DNA of 64,000 nt from assembly GCA_052034865.1 (NCBI GenBank), contig JBPOIC010000018.1, positions 1 through 64,000 on the forward strand, given 5' to 3'. Both the position numbers and the translations under genes were made by a program. The notes beneath the pieces were generated by a model. It did not search any database. It was not told where the DNA came from and worked only from the letters and a program-made list of their open reading frames with translations. Source of the stretch: JBPOIC01 sp052034865. GTDB taxonomy: Bacteria; UBA10199; JADFYH01. This document shows positions 36,193-45,447 of the stretch, piece after piece. Positions within the stretch are counted from its first letter, which is position 1; every line of letters starts with the position of its first letter.

Positions 36193-36774
36193 ATGAAACG
36201 GATGAAGGCTCCTCGTAAATCCCTTATCTCTTTTAAGTTTGGGTTCAAAATAGTTTTTTTTACATTTATTTTGCAACTTGCCTTAGGTGAAATTTCGGGA
36301 ACTTTTGCCTGGAATGAAGAGGTGAGTCTGAAACCTGTTTCTACACGTCGAACAGTGTGTGTTTTAAAAACAATCGAGAAGAATAAAGGTGATCTCCTGC
36401 GCATCCGATCAATTCCCCCAGAGGAGTCTTGCCAGGTTTCCGAAGATCGCTATCGCTGGATGCAGGCTAAAGATCCGCCTGCGGCCTGGCTTTTGGCGCC
36501 TGTTCCTGGACCCCATCTCCGATCAGGAAGATTTAGGTCCTCAAATTCTTCATTTCCAGGAGATCTTTGGCATTTCAGTTGTGTCAGCAAAAGCGTTCAA
36601 TCCGTGTTGGGACTGGAAATTCCACAGAGCCATTTTCATGCAGAAATGACTTCGTCTGTCGAAAAACAGGATTGCGAAACCGCCCGCGCCCGCGCCCTTA
36701 AAATTTGCATCCACGAATTTCGGGGAAATGATCTTGAGGAGTCCTGTCTGGATTATCCTTCTCCATCCCTATGA
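36193..36774 (+). CDS. Small secreted cysteine-containing protein, first of a paralogous pair
   Basis: 193 residues with a basic N-terminus and a signal-peptide core (VFFTFILQLALG). The mature part resembles the next gene product: both have VCV, an RSI-x(4,6)-C stretch and an MQ...PA..LL.P ending (here RIRSIPPEESC and WMQAKDPPAAWLL). The remaining C-terminal 90 residues contain further cysteines. No family is recognised. The stop overlaps the next start (ATGA), so the pair is translationally coupled. Confidence 0.65.
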   Translation: MKRMKAPRKSLISFKFGFKIVFFTFILQLALGEISGTFAWNEEVSLKPVSTRRTVCVLKTIEKNKGDLLRIRSIPPEESCQVSEDRYRWMQAKDPPAAWLLAPVPGPHLRSGRFRSSNSSFPGDLWHFSCVSKSVQSVLGLEIPQSHFHAEMTSSVEKQDCETARARALKICIHEFRGNDLEESCLDYPSPSL

Positions 36775-37097
36775 AATTTAAGATCTGCTTCCAAAAACGA
36801 TTATCTATGAAGCATTCAGCGAAAATCATTTACACCCTGCTACTCCTTTTTTCTTTTGCAAATTTTTCATTCCACACCCAAGCGGCCGGCGAGAATGTTT
36901 GTGTCGAGAATTTCAATCCGGATTTTTCTGCTTTTCAATTCAAGGTTCGTTCGATCTCAGAAAGATGTTCAGGAGGGGAAAAAGAAATGAAGATGCAGCG
37001 GGGGCCGGCAGGAACCCTTCTTTTCCTTCCTGCCAAAAATGCCGAGAGCGCTCCGGATTCTAAAAAATCAGAATCACTTTCCACCCCATCTATTTAA
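36771..37097 (+). CDS. Small secreted cysteine-containing protein, second of a paralogous pair
   Basis: 108 residues. The ATG at 36771 overlaps the upstream stop; an in-frame ATG at 36807 gives a more usual signal peptide (TLLLLFSFANFSF, cut near TQAA). The mature domain starts at ENVCVENF and shares VCV, VRSISERC and LLFLPA with the preceding protein, pointing to tandem duplication and divergence. The function is unknown; secretion is likely. Confidence 0.6.
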   Translation: MKFKICFQKRLSMKHSAKIIYTLLLLFSFANFSFHTQAAGENVCVENFNPDFSAFQFKVRSISERCSGGEKEMKMQRGPAGTLLFLPAKNAESAPDSKKSESLSTPSI

Positions 37098-37173
37098 TGA
37101 CCAGAAGCAGTTGACACACATGCTCGGAGTGAACAAAGAAAGATTCCCTCACCCCCAATCAAAAGGAGATTTT

Positions 37174-38322
37174 ATGACGGAAGCCCTCATTATTGATGCC
37201 GTTCGGACGCCGCGTGGAAAAAGGAATGGATCTCTTTCCCTTCTGCACCCGATTGATCTTGCCACTGTGCCACTAGAAGCTCTCGTTCAGCGGAACAAAT
37301 TTGATCCAGCCGAAGTGAGTGATGTGATTTATGGTTGTGTGTCACAACGGGGAGAGCAAGACAATGTGATCGCCCGCGAAGCGGTACTGGCTGCGGGCTG
37401 GCCTCTGGAGGTCGCCGGTGTAACGGTGAATCGGTTTTGTGGCTCTGGCCTTACCGCTGTGAACATGGCTGCTCATGCGATTCAATCCGGTCAAGAGGAG
37501 CTGATGGTCGGCGGAGGGGTCGAGCACATGACACGGGTTCCCATGAGCATCGATTTTAATACCAGTGGTACAAAGCTGGCCGATCGTTATCCTCAACTTG
37601 TCTCTCAGGGAATCTCTGCGGAGATGATTGCCGAAAAATATGGTTATTCCCGCAAAACCCTTGATGAATTTGCCGTTCGCTCGCAGATGCTCGCTGCTGC
37701 GGCCTGGGATGCTGGGCGATTTCAGAAAAGTATCGTGCCTGTAAAAGCCAAAAATCAGGAAGATCAGGAATTTCTATTTTCAAAGGATGAACATTTTCGT
37801 CCTACCACAACCGTGGAGAGTCTTGCGAATCTCAAGACTTCCTTTAAACCAGACGGTGTCATCCATGCTGGAAATTCCAGTGGTATTGTCGATGGATCGG
37901 CGGCCGTCCTCCTTGCATCGGCCCAAAAGGCAAAGCAGCTAGGCCTCAAGCCACGTGCGAGAATTCTCTCAACTGCTGTGGTAGGGAGCGATCCTATCAT
38001 CATGCTTCTAGGTCCCATCCCTACGGTTCAAAAAGCCCTGCAAAAAGCGAATCTGAAAGTCGAAGACATTGATCTGTGGGAAATCAACGAGGCCTTTGCG
38101 CCAGTTCCTTTAGCTGTGGCTCAGGATCTTAAAATCAACCTGGATCGGGTGAATGTGAATGGTGGCGCGATTGCTCTGGGGCATCCTTTGGGTGCTACGG
38201 GAGCTATTTTGCTGAGCACGCTGCTGGATGAGATGGAGCGTCAGGACAAGCGCTATGGCTGTGTAACCTTATGTATTGGTTACGGAATGGGGGTAGCGAC
38301 AATTATTGATCGGAAGTTGTGA
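37174..38322 (+). CDS. Thiolase (acetyl-CoA C-acyltransferase type)
   Basis: Catalyses the thiolytic cleavage or condensation of acyl-CoA with acetyl-CoA. AAAGGAG precedes the ATG at 37174 by seven bases, fixing a 382-residue protein. The nucleophile Cys89 is in NRFCGSGL, the active-site His in GHPLGATGA near 337, and the second Cys at 367 in CIGYGMG. INEAFAPVPLA is also typical. The family member (FadA-like beta-ketothiolase versus acetoacetyl-CoA thiolase) cannot be told apart with confidence. The gene is followed by the convergent lipB. Confidence 0.93.
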   Translation: MTEALIIDAVRTPRGKRNGSLSLLHPIDLATVPLEALVQRNKFDPAEVSDVIYGCVSQRGEQDNVIAREAVLAAGWPLEVAGVTVNRFCGSGLTAVNMAAHAIQSGQEELMVGGGVEHMTRVPMSIDFNTSGTKLADRYPQLVSQGISAEMIAEKYGYSRKTLDEFAVRSQMLAAAAWDAGRFQKSIVPVKAKNQEDQEFLFSKDEHFRPTTTVESLANLKTSFKPDGVIHAGNSSGIVDGSAAVLLASAQKAKQLGLKPRARILSTAVVGSDPIIMLLGPIPTVQKALQKANLKVEDIDLWEINEAFAPVPLAVAQDLKINLDRVNVNGGAIALGHPLGATGAILLSTLLDEMERQDKRYGCVTLCIGYGMGVATIIDRKL

Positions 38323-38383
38323 ACGCAAAATCCGCTGAGTACTTTTTAATAAAGTGAGAGTGGGTGGTTCAAAAACGTTTTTA

Positions 38384-39052
38384 CTAAGCAAATAAGATTT
38401 TTTCTTTCTCTACCCATTCTCCCTTTTCATAAAACACAATTTCGACATTTTTTTTGATTTCTTCCTGAACTTTTCGAAGATCTATTTCCTGTTTTAATTC
38501 CATTTCCATCGAGCTCACCCGCCTGTCGCGAATTCCACAAGCAATGATGTGTCGGTAATGATTCAGGTTGGGATTCACATTGAGTGCGAACCCATGCATC
38601 GATACCCCACGGTCAAAGTGTAAGCCTATCGCCGCTATTTTTTTGTCGGCGATCCATACCCCTGGGTGGTTCAGATCCCGGTGCGAGCTCAGGCCAAAGG
38701 TCTTCAGGGTTCGAATGAGGATTTCCTCTACACGATGGACAAATTCCGGAATGCTTAATTTCAACTCCCGGATATCGGCAATAAAATAACCAACGATCTG
38801 ACCAGGCCCGTGATACGTCACACGTCCTCCCCGATTGGTGGCAATCACCTCAATTCCCTCCCGTTTAATTTCATCAGGCAGGCTCAAAAAATCTTCCCGA
38901 CAATCTCGACGCCCAAGAGTAAAAACCGGGGGATGAGAGGTAAGCAGAAGAAGGTTTGGAATTTGATTTTCCAGTCTTTTCTCCCTGAGCGAACGCTGGA
39001 GATTAAAGGATTCTAAAAAAGGAATTTGTTCAAGATCTGAAACCCAAAACAT
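38384..39052 (-). CDS. lipB: Lipoyl(octanoyl) transferase
   Basis: Transfers octanoyl from acyl-carrier protein to the lipoyl domains of E2/GcvH, the first step of de novo lipoate attachment. RGGRVTYHGPGQ near residue 75 is the classic signature. The catalytic Lys is in KKIAAIG and the Cys in IIACGIRD. The 222-residue length is normal. No lipA is adjacent. Confidence 0.95.
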   Translation of the reverse strand: MFWVSDLEQIPFLESFNLQRSLREKRLENQIPNLLLLTSHPPVFTLGRRDCREDFLSLPDEIKREGIEVIATNRGGRVTYHGPGQIVGYFIADIRELKLSIPEFVHRVEEILIRTLKTFGLSSHRDLNHPGVWIADKKIAAIGLHFDRGVSMHGFALNVNPNLNHYRHIIACGIRDRRVSSMEMELKQEIDLRKVQEEIKKNVEIVFYEKGEWVEKEKILFA

Positions 39053-39384
39053 GCCAATGCCTTTTGTCTTCGAGGTTAAACCGTAAGGTTATAAAGGTTC
39101 GCCGTTTTTTTAAGAGTGAAGATTTCTGCAGAAAAACCTGATCGATCCAGGCTGAAAAAATTTCCTGCCTTTGCTAAAACTTGCCACCTTTTGTTAGTAA
39201 AAGTAGGAAATCTTTTCCTCTTTATTTTCCCCCAAGTTTTTCCTCTCTCATTTCTGAATATTCAAAAACAAATCATTTCAAAGGGTTGAAGAAATCCTCA
39301 GTAGATATTTTTTTGGCTCAATTTTTGAATGCTGAAGAGGACTCTTTTCATTCATTAAAAAAATAAAATCTAAAGGAGGTTCTC
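39053..39384. other. 332-base intergenic region before the lipoprotein gene
   Basis: AT-rich, with no recognisable RNA gene, repeat or well-spaced promoter. A 61-codon frame at 39181-39366 lacks a ribosome site and protein-like features. The end holds the strong ribosome site AAAGGAGG that serves the TTG start at 39385. Confidence 0.5.
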
Positions 39385-39630
39385 TTGAGAAAAATATTTC
39401 TTCTCCTGTTTCTTCCCCTTGTTTTGCTCGGCTGTAATGATTCAACCTCGAGCACCCAAGGGCCATCGGCTCAAACATTTACCTCTCAGCTGCCAGGCCA
39501 GGCGACTGAGATGACTTCCGCCAATCATCGTCTTTTTCTCATGAACTCCCCTGTCAGTTTTCAGGGAACCTTAACCGGTGATCATCATAAAATTCTGGAT
39601 CCCCTGATTAAGTCTCACCAACCCAACTAA
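39385..39630 (+). CDS. Small lipoprotein
   Basis: AAAGGAGG lies six bases before a TTG codon, which decides this non-ATG start. The 81-residue product begins with a short lipoprotein signal ending in the lipobox LLGC, so the mature Cys would be lipid-modified and the protein membrane-attached. The remainder is Ser/Thr-rich and without known motifs. It lies 55 bases before the large repeat-rich secreted protein, so the two probably form a transcription unit. Confidence 0.75.
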   Translation: MRKIFLLLFLPLVLLGCNDSTSSTQGPSAQTFTSQLPGQATEMTSANHRLFLMNSPVSFQGTLTGDHHKILDPLIKSHQPN

Positions 39631-39685
39631 CCTTATCTTTTTTTTGAAATCAAATTGAACCTCTTTTTGCGAAAGCGAGGAAAAC

Positions 39686-42484
39686 ATGCGCAATAAAATC
39701 CTAATGACGAGTTTTCTATCTCTCGTCAGTTTTTTATCAATTCAGTCAACGCCTGCCATGGCCGCCCGAACAGAATTTCCCGTTCAAGGTGTTCTGACAG
39801 ATGAAAATGGAACAGCCCTTTCTGGAGATCACACGATCACCCTCAATCTTTATTCAAGCTGTGAAGATGCTTCCGTCTTACTCACAGCGGATCAATCCGT
39901 CACGACCGATTCGGATGGCTTTTTCAAAACGTCCCTCGATTTAAGTACGGCTACCGATGAACAAGTCACTGCGATGAATCAAAGTGAAACCCTCTGTCTG
40001 GGAGTTGCGGTGGATGGAGATACTGAGCTGACACCTCGCATGGAATACAGCACGGTACCCTATGCCCGTGTTGCTCAAGTCGCCGATTTGGCGGATGTGG
40101 CAACCGTTGCCATGTCGATCGATTCCAGTGCCCTTTCCGGAATTTTGGGGAGCGGACTTGCCGCTTCTGGAAGCACGATTACCCTCGATACCACTTCCAG
40201 CAATACCTGGTCTGGATCACAAAGCTACTCTGGTCAGGTCGTTTTATCGAAAGCCCCTAGTGATACAACTTCTGCTAATGCGAGTCTTTTGGTGAATCCG
40301 ACTCTTACCGATGCCAATGCCAAGCTTTTTGCTCTGCAAAATTCCGGAACCGATAAATTTTCTGTAAATGGGAATGGAGATGTCACCATCGCCGGAGATT
40401 TAAGTGTGACTGGATCGATGACCTTGCCGAGCGACTCTGTTGTTACTGCCAATATCGTGGATGGAACCATTGCCGCAGCAGATTTGGCGAGTGATTCCGT
40501 GACTACAGCTAAAATTCTGGACGGAACAATTGCTACTGCTGATATCGCTGCTGATGCAGTGACCTCTGCGAAAATTGCCGCAGATACAATTACTGCTGGC
40601 GATCTTTCTGCAACCCTTACTTTTGCAGATGCAGATCTAATAAACTTTTCAGCCATCAACTCCTCTGGAACTGGCGAAGGTCTCATTCTTCCTCAAGGCG
40701 CTAACGTGAGCGCTGCAACGGCGGAAGGTCAGATTTCCTGGGATTCTGATGATGATACCCTTTATGTCGGAACGGGCTCTTCGGTTGTGAACATTGGAAA
40801 TCCTTTCGGAGCTGATATCGGAACAAGCGAAATAACGGATGGAACGATTGCTACCGCCGATCTTGCGAACAATGCCGTTACATCAGCGAAAATTCTGGAT
40901 GGTGAGATCGTCAACGCAGATATCAGTGGCTCTGCAGCGATTGCTTACAGCAAACTCAACCTGTCCGGAAGTATTGTGACTGGAGATATTACGGATGGCA
41001 CGATTGCGGCCGCTGATCTAGCTTCAGGCGCCGTTACTTCAGCGAAGATTTTGGATGGTGAAATCGTCAATGGAGATATCAGTGCCTCCGCTGCGATCGC
41101 TTATAGCAAATTGAACCTTTCCAGCAGTATTGTGACCGGAGATATTACGGACGGGACAATAGCTAACGCAGATATCAGTGGCTCTGCAGCGATTGCTTAC
41201 AGCAAACTCAACCTGTCCGGAAGCATTTTGACTGGAGATATTACGGATGGGACGATTGCGACGGGTGACATAGCAGCCAATACCATTACAACATCAAACC
41301 TCGCTGCAGCACTTACCTTTGCAGATGGGGATTTGATTAACCTGGCGGCTGTCAATGCTTCAGGAACATCGGAAGGTTTGATTCTTCCTCAAGCCGCGAA
41401 CGTCAGTGCTGGGACGGCGGAAGGACAGATTTCGTGGGATAGCGATAACGATAGACTCTATGTCGGCGATGGGGCTTCGGTGGTCGAAGTAAGCAATCCT
41501 TTCGGATCGGCCGTCGATACGGCTGATATTACCGATGGAACGATCACCGGTGATGACATCAATTCAAATATTGCCGGAGATGGTTTGGTTTTAACCTCTG
41601 CTTCTCCTGATACGCTTGATATTGGAGCCGGAACAGGAATTACAGTTTCTGCCAACGCGGTTGCCGTAGATCAATCCACGGCCTTCACGTGGACGGGTCA
41701 GCAATCCTGGACTTCAACCGTCACTGCAACGGGGGCGATTCAGCAGGTGAATCTGACCTTGGGTGGCGATGCCGATGTCGATACCGTCGCTGGTCTTCAG
41801 GTGGCAGTAACCTCAGCCAACACAGGTGATGCGGATGTCGTTTACGGTGTGAATATCGATGACGTTACCTCTGCAGATGGAACTGTTCATGAGTACGCGA
41901 TTGGGATCGGTGCGAACTGGGATGAGGTGTTTGATGTGAATGGGACCCTGATTTCATCCGCTGAACTGACATTGCTGGATGGTGGCGTTACGTTGGGTGA
42001 ACTCACCAATTCAGGAACCCTCACCGCCACTACCGTTGATATCAATGGTGGTGCAATCGATGGAACCACTCTCGGTGCTTCAACCCCAGCTTCTGTGAAA
42101 GCGACAACATTGGAAACAACGGGTCAGACAAAGTTGGGTGGAAATGTTGTTTTTCAGACGACTGTGAATACCCTGGTGGATGCCGATACATTTACTGTGG
42201 CTAAAATGTTAGGAAAGATCGTGACTTCAGATACGAGTGGAGCCGCAGTTGGAGTTACAACTGACACTGCAGCAAATATCGTGGCAGCAGTTACCGGAGC
42301 TGCTGTTGGAGACACCCTTGAAATTATGGTGGTGGTTGAGGGAGGAAATGATCTAACCATCTCAGCAGGGTCGGATGTGACATTGGTGGGAGATGCTTCC
42401 ATCAACGCTAATACTTCACGTATTATTCGCTGCCGCATGACGAACGTTGGTGGTGGAACTGAAGCTGTCACCTGTTATCTGTAA
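39686..42484 (+). CDS. Large secreted repeat-rich surface protein
   Basis: GAGG before the ATG and a signal peptide cut near AMA support the start; 932 residues. The body is built of recurring units: DGTIAAADLA, DGTIATADIA and GEIVNADISG-type Asp/Gly/Thr turns, AIAYSKLNLSGS, and a paired block LILPQ..NVSA..AEGQISWDS near residues 332 and 565. This low-complexity, beta-rich organisation resembles phage-tail-fibre and surface-fibre proteins. The C-terminus (VTGAAVGDTLEIMVVVEGG and after) is non-repetitive. It has few cysteines and no membrane anchor, so release or attachment through the preceding lipoprotein is possible but unproven. Confidence 0.8.
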   Translation: MRNKILMTSFLSLVSFLSIQSTPAMAARTEFPVQGVLTDENGTALSGDHTITLNLYSSCEDASVLLTADQSVTTDSDGFFKTSLDLSTATDEQVTAMNQSETLCLGVAVDGDTELTPRMEYSTVPYARVAQVADLADVATVAMSIDSSALSGILGSGLAASGSTITLDTTSSNTWSGSQSYSGQVVLSKAPSDTTSANASLLVNPTLTDANAKLFALQNSGTDKFSVNGNGDVTIAGDLSVTGSMTLPSDSVVTANIVDGTIAAADLASDSVTTAKILDGTIATADIAADAVTSAKIAADTITAGDLSATLTFADADLINFSAINSSGTGEGLILPQGANVSAATAEGQISWDSDDDTLYVGTGSSVVNIGNPFGADIGTSEITDGTIATADLANNAVTSAKILDGEIVNADISGSAAIAYSKLNLSGSIVTGDITDGTIAAADLASGAVTSAKILDGEIVNGDISASAAIAYSKLNLSSSIVTGDITDGTIANADISGSAAIAYSKLNLSGSILTGDITDGTIATGDIAANTITTSNLAAALTFADGDLINLAAVNASGTSEGLILPQAANVSAGTAEGQISWDSDNDRLYVGDGASVVEVSNPFGSAVDTADITDGTITGDDINSNIAGDGLVLTSASPDTLDIGAGTGITVSANAVAVDQSTAFTWTGQQSWTSTVTATGAIQQVNLTLGGDADVDTVAGLQVAVTSANTGDADVVYGVNIDDVTSADGTVHEYAIGIGANWDEVFDVNGTLISSAELTLLDGGVTLGELTNSGTLTATTVDINGGAIDGTTLGASTPASVKATTLETTGQTKLGGNVVFQTTVNTLVDADTFTVAKMLGKIVTSDTSGAAVGVTTDTAANIVAAVTGAAVGDTLEIMVVVEGGNDLTISAGSDVTLVGDASINANTSRIIRCRMTNVGGGTEAVTCYL
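40913..40971 (+). repeat. 59-base direct repeat, copy 1
   Basis: Identical over 59 bases to 41165-41223, 252 bases (84 codons) away, inside the repeat-rich surface protein gene. It codes for the ADISGSAAIAYSKLNLSGS unit. Exact DNA identity over several codons suggests recent duplication or gene conversion rather than protein-level selection alone. Confidence 0.85.
41165..41223 (+). repeat. 59-base direct repeat, copy 2
   Basis: The second copy of the identical 59-base unit in the surface protein gene; a more diverged third unit lies between the two (near 41070-41130). Confidence 0.85.
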
Positions 42485-42506
42485 TAAAGAATATCAGAGC
42501 AGACTT

Positions 42507-42542
42507 AAAGGGCGGTGGAGAAATCCACTGCCCTTTTTTTGT
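42507..42542 (+). terminator. Intrinsic terminator after the surface protein gene
   Basis: AAAGGGC, a mismatch, GTGGA, loop GAAA, TCCAC, a mismatch, GCCCTTT, followed by a run of T. It lies 22 bases after the stop and serves the plus strand; the T-run side also faces the convergent minus-strand gene at 42558. Confidence 0.85.
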
Positions 42543-42557
42543 CCTTTTTTTCATTTT

Positions 42558-43535
42558 TTACCACCCCATCACATACGCAAACACAAGGGGAGCAACAATC
42601 GAGGCATCGGACTCAATAATGAATTTGGGGGTATCGATCCCGAGTTTACCCCAGGTGATTTTTTCGTTGGGAACGGCGCCAGAATAAGAGCCGTAGCTCG
42701 TGGTCGAATCGCTGATCTGGCAGAAATAGCCCCACAGTGGGACATTGTCGCGCTGGAGATCCTGATGCAGCATAGGAACAACACAGATCGGGAAATCACC
42801 GGCAATTCCTCCGCCAATCTGGAAAAAGCCGATCGGATTTTTCATAGCAGTGTTCGTGTACCACTCGGCGAGCTCCATCATGTATTCAATCCCTGTACGC
42901 ACGGTATGCACGTTTTTCACATCTTGGCTGATGCAATGTCCGGCATACATGTTTCCGAGGGTGGCATCTTCCCAGCCTGGCACAAAAATCGGAAGATTCT
43001 TTTCGGCCGCGGCCACCATCCAGCTATTTTTTGGGTCAATCTGATAAGAGCCTTTCAGTTTTCCACTTTTTAAAATTTTATACATGAACTCGTGGGGAAA
43101 ATACCGTTCACCTTTTTTGTCGGCTTCAACCCATTCTTCTAGCACGGCGGATTCAATCCGGCGCATAGCCTCATGTTCTGGAATGCAGGTGTCTGTTACG
43201 CGGTTCATGTGACGATCGAGGAGGGCTTTTTCATCGGCGGGGGTTAAGTCACGATAGTTGGGAACTCGGGCATAATGATCGTGGGCGACAAGATTGAAAA
43301 TATCTTCTTCTAAATTGGCACCGGTGCAGGTGATGGCGTGGACCTTATCCTGACGAATCATTTCAGCCAGCGAGAGCCCCAACTCGGCCGTGCTCATTGC
43401 ACCAGCGAGTGTGAGAAACATTTTTCCACCCTGATTCAGGTGAGTTTTATAGCCCTCGGCGGCATCGACTAAGGCAGCAGCGTTGAAATGACGGTAGTGG
43501 TATCTGATAAAATCGGAAATGGGTGATGTTTTCAT
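42558..43535 (-). CDS. Deoxyhypusine-synthase-like protein lacking the catalytic Lys
   Basis: From the ATG at 43535 it has 325 residues, the usual core length. It shares with deoxyhypusine synthase LTLAGAMSTAELG near 41-53, TGANLEEDIF near 71-80, GSYSGAVPNE near 282-291, TWGK near 294-297 and the C-terminal ESDASIVAPLV. Where the eukaryotic enzyme has GGGVVKHH, with the lysine that forms the enzyme-imine, this one reads GGGIAGDF (Gly246). Bacteria have no eIF5A, so a role in polyamine metabolism is the likely alternative; this is inference. The gene is convergent with the surface protein gene across the terminator. Confidence 0.85.
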   Translation of the reverse strand: MKTSPISDFIRYHYRHFNAAALVDAAEGYKTHLNQGGKMFLTLAGAMSTAELGLSLAEMIRQDKVHAITCTGANLEEDIFNLVAHDHYARVPNYRDLTPADEKALLDRHMNRVTDTCIPEHEAMRRIESAVLEEWVEADKKGERYFPHEFMYKILKSGKLKGSYQIDPKNSWMVAAAEKNLPIFVPGWEDATLGNMYAGHCISQDVKNVHTVRTGIEYMMELAEWYTNTAMKNPIGFFQIGGGIAGDFPICVVPMLHQDLQRDNVPLWGYFCQISDSTTSYGSYSGAVPNEKITWGKLGIDTPKFIIESDASIVAPLVFAYVMGW

Positions 43536-43646
43536 AGTGAAAATCCTAATGGCTAAAAGTTTTAAGAATCTCAAGGGGAAAGTTTTTTGGTAATGAAATC
43601 GTAAATAGAACGATTTGAGTCTACCATCCTTCAATCAAGAACTCGG

Positions 43647-45293
43647 TTAATTCTGTATTCGTTCCAAAATGGATTTCGTATCTACCTGCGAAGAAAGACT
43701 TCCAAAGCTTCTTCCCCAGTTTCCTTCAAGTCTTGAATGGCAAAAACCTTCTGAAAGGGTAGGGGGCGCAAAGCGGATCAGCAGCGAGGCCTGAAGTGCC
43801 AGAACGAGTTTCTCCACAAGACCGCGAAACTGCGATTCCATAAGGTTCTTATCGTTCAGCTCTTTGGTGAGAGCTGAAATGAACCTGTCGAAGCCACCAG
43901 ACTGTCCTTTTGCCAAGGCAATTTCATTCCACAAAGCTTCCAAAGAATCAGGTTCTTTTTTCATGGCACGCGCCACATCCAGACAAATGACATTGCCTGA
44001 TCCTTCCCAAATCGAATTGACAGGCGCATCCCGATAAAGCCGCGCCAAAATGGTTTCTTCGACAATGCCGCTACCTCCAAAACATTCTAAAGCCTCGGTT
44101 ACAAAGACGGGATTGCGTTTGCAGATCCAGTATTTTGAAATCGCGGTGGCGATCCGACGAAAAGAGGATTCTTCTGAATCCTGAGGAGCGTCATAAGCAC
44201 GAGCGAGTCTTAACATCAGCAGGGTGGCGGCTTCCGATTCGAGGGTGAGATCGGCCAATACATTTTGCATGAGAGAGTGATCGGTGAGTGTTTTTCCAAA
44301 GGCACGACGGTGTGTGCAGTGGTGAAAGGCCTGAAGCAAGGCATGACGCATCATTCCCGTTGAGCTGATCACACAGTCGAGGCGTGTGTGATTAACCATC
44401 TCGATAATCGTCGAAACGCCGCGCCCCTCATCTCCGACACGGTAAGCCCAGGCATTATCGAATTCGATTTCGCTAGAGGCATTCGAACGATTTCCTAATT
44501 TATCCTTCAGACGCTGGATAAAAAAATGATTCTTTTTCTCATCGGGCATCCATCGGGGAAGAAAAAAACAGGTGAGGCCTCCCGGAGCCTGCGCAAGAAT
44601 CATAAAACCATCCGACATGGGGGCAGAGCAAAACCATTTATGACCGGTGACCCGATATTCGTGTGTGGATCCATCCAAGGGAACTGCAGTGCTCGTATTT
44701 GCGCGCACATCCGAGCCTCCCTGTTTTTCGGTCATTGCCATTCCCAAAATCACGCCCTGTTTTTTGGATGAAGGCTGAAAGCTGGAGTCGTAGGTGGTGG
44801 AGTAGATTTTTGGAATCCAGTGTTTGGCAAGGGTGGGTTCTTTTTGAAGAAGGGGAACGATGGAATACGTCATTGAAATTGGGCAGAGATGACCATATTC
44901 ATTTTGTCCTGCCAGCATCATCATCGCCGCGCGAGCTACATGGGCGCCTTTTTGCGGGACACTCCACGGAGCACTGTGGAGTCCGTAAGAGACTGAAAGT
45001 CGCATGAGCTCATGCCAGGCCGGATGAAACTCGACCTCGTCGATGCGGTGCCCAAAACGATCGTGTGTTTTTAAAACCGGCGTGTACTGATTGGCCTGAA
45101 ATCCCCATCGCTGGAGCTCTTCACTGCCCAGTCTTTTCCCGAGCTGCGAAAGTTTTTCTGATGCCCAGGCTGCCCCTTCTCGACGAATTCCTTCCTGAAG
45201 GGTTAGGTCGTTTGTAAACAGATTCGTGTTGCTCAGCGCAGGAGGCTGATTCAGAACTTCATGGGTTTTTCGAAAATGAAGGGCCTCAGACAT
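43647..45293 (-). CDS. aidB: AidB-like acyl-CoA dehydrogenase
   Basis: The 548 residues match the length and motifs of the AidB/isovaleryl-CoA dehydrogenase-like group: MAMTEKQGGSDV near 190-201, GHKWFCSAPMSDG near 226, RLKDKLGNRSNAS near 272 and VNSIWEGSGNVICLDVAR near 440-457. AidB in Escherichia coli is an FAD protein of the adaptive response that binds DNA; homologues elsewhere may act as ordinary acyl-CoA dehydrogenases. AGGAGA lies nine bases before the ATG. No ada or alkB gene is in view, so the DNA-repair role is not supported by context. Confidence 0.85.
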   Translation of the reverse strand: MSEALHFRKTHEVLNQPPALSNTNLFTNDLTLQEGIRREGAAWASEKLSQLGKRLGSEELQRWGFQANQYTPVLKTHDRFGHRIDEVEFHPAWHELMRLSVSYGLHSAPWSVPQKGAHVARAAMMMLAGQNEYGHLCPISMTYSIVPLLQKEPTLAKHWIPKIYSTTYDSSFQPSSKKQGVILGMAMTEKQGGSDVRANTSTAVPLDGSTHEYRVTGHKWFCSAPMSDGFMILAQAPGGLTCFFLPRWMPDEKKNHFFIQRLKDKLGNRSNASSEIEFDNAWAYRVGDEGRGVSTIIEMVNHTRLDCVISSTGMMRHALLQAFHHCTHRRAFGKTLTDHSLMQNVLADLTLESEAATLLMLRLARAYDAPQDSEESSFRRIATAISKYWICKRNPVFVTEALECFGGSGIVEETILARLYRDAPVNSIWEGSGNVICLDVARAMKKEPDSLEALWNEIALAKGQSGGFDRFISALTKELNDKNLMESQFRGLVEKLVLALQASLLIRFAPPTLSEGFCHSRLEGNWGRSFGSLSSQVDTKSILERIQN

Positions 45294-45447
45294 GGAAGGT
45301 CTCTCCTATGCAGAATGGTTTAAGGGATGGAAGAGCCTGTATATCCAAGGTTTAAAAGATTGAATATCGAATTATTGCCAGGCAATTGTGTGAATCGAAA
45401 AAAAAGGAAAGTAGAAGACAGGTTGGAGATCATTCAGTAAGAAAGAA

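Noticed and set aside
39181..39366. 61-codon plus-strand frame in the intergenic region before the lipoprotein gene
   Set aside because: It has no ribosome site, is very rich in Ser/Phe/Lys with no protein-like pattern, and lies in an AT-rich spacer.
40440..41300. Periodic repeats resembling a CRISPR array or satellite
   Set aside because: The repeats are in one long open frame and code for regular protein units with variable codons, not identical spacers.
42447..43073. Plus-strand frame of 208 codons over the deoxyhypusine-synthase-like gene
   Set aside because: It is antisense to conserved protein motifs and crosses the terminator region.
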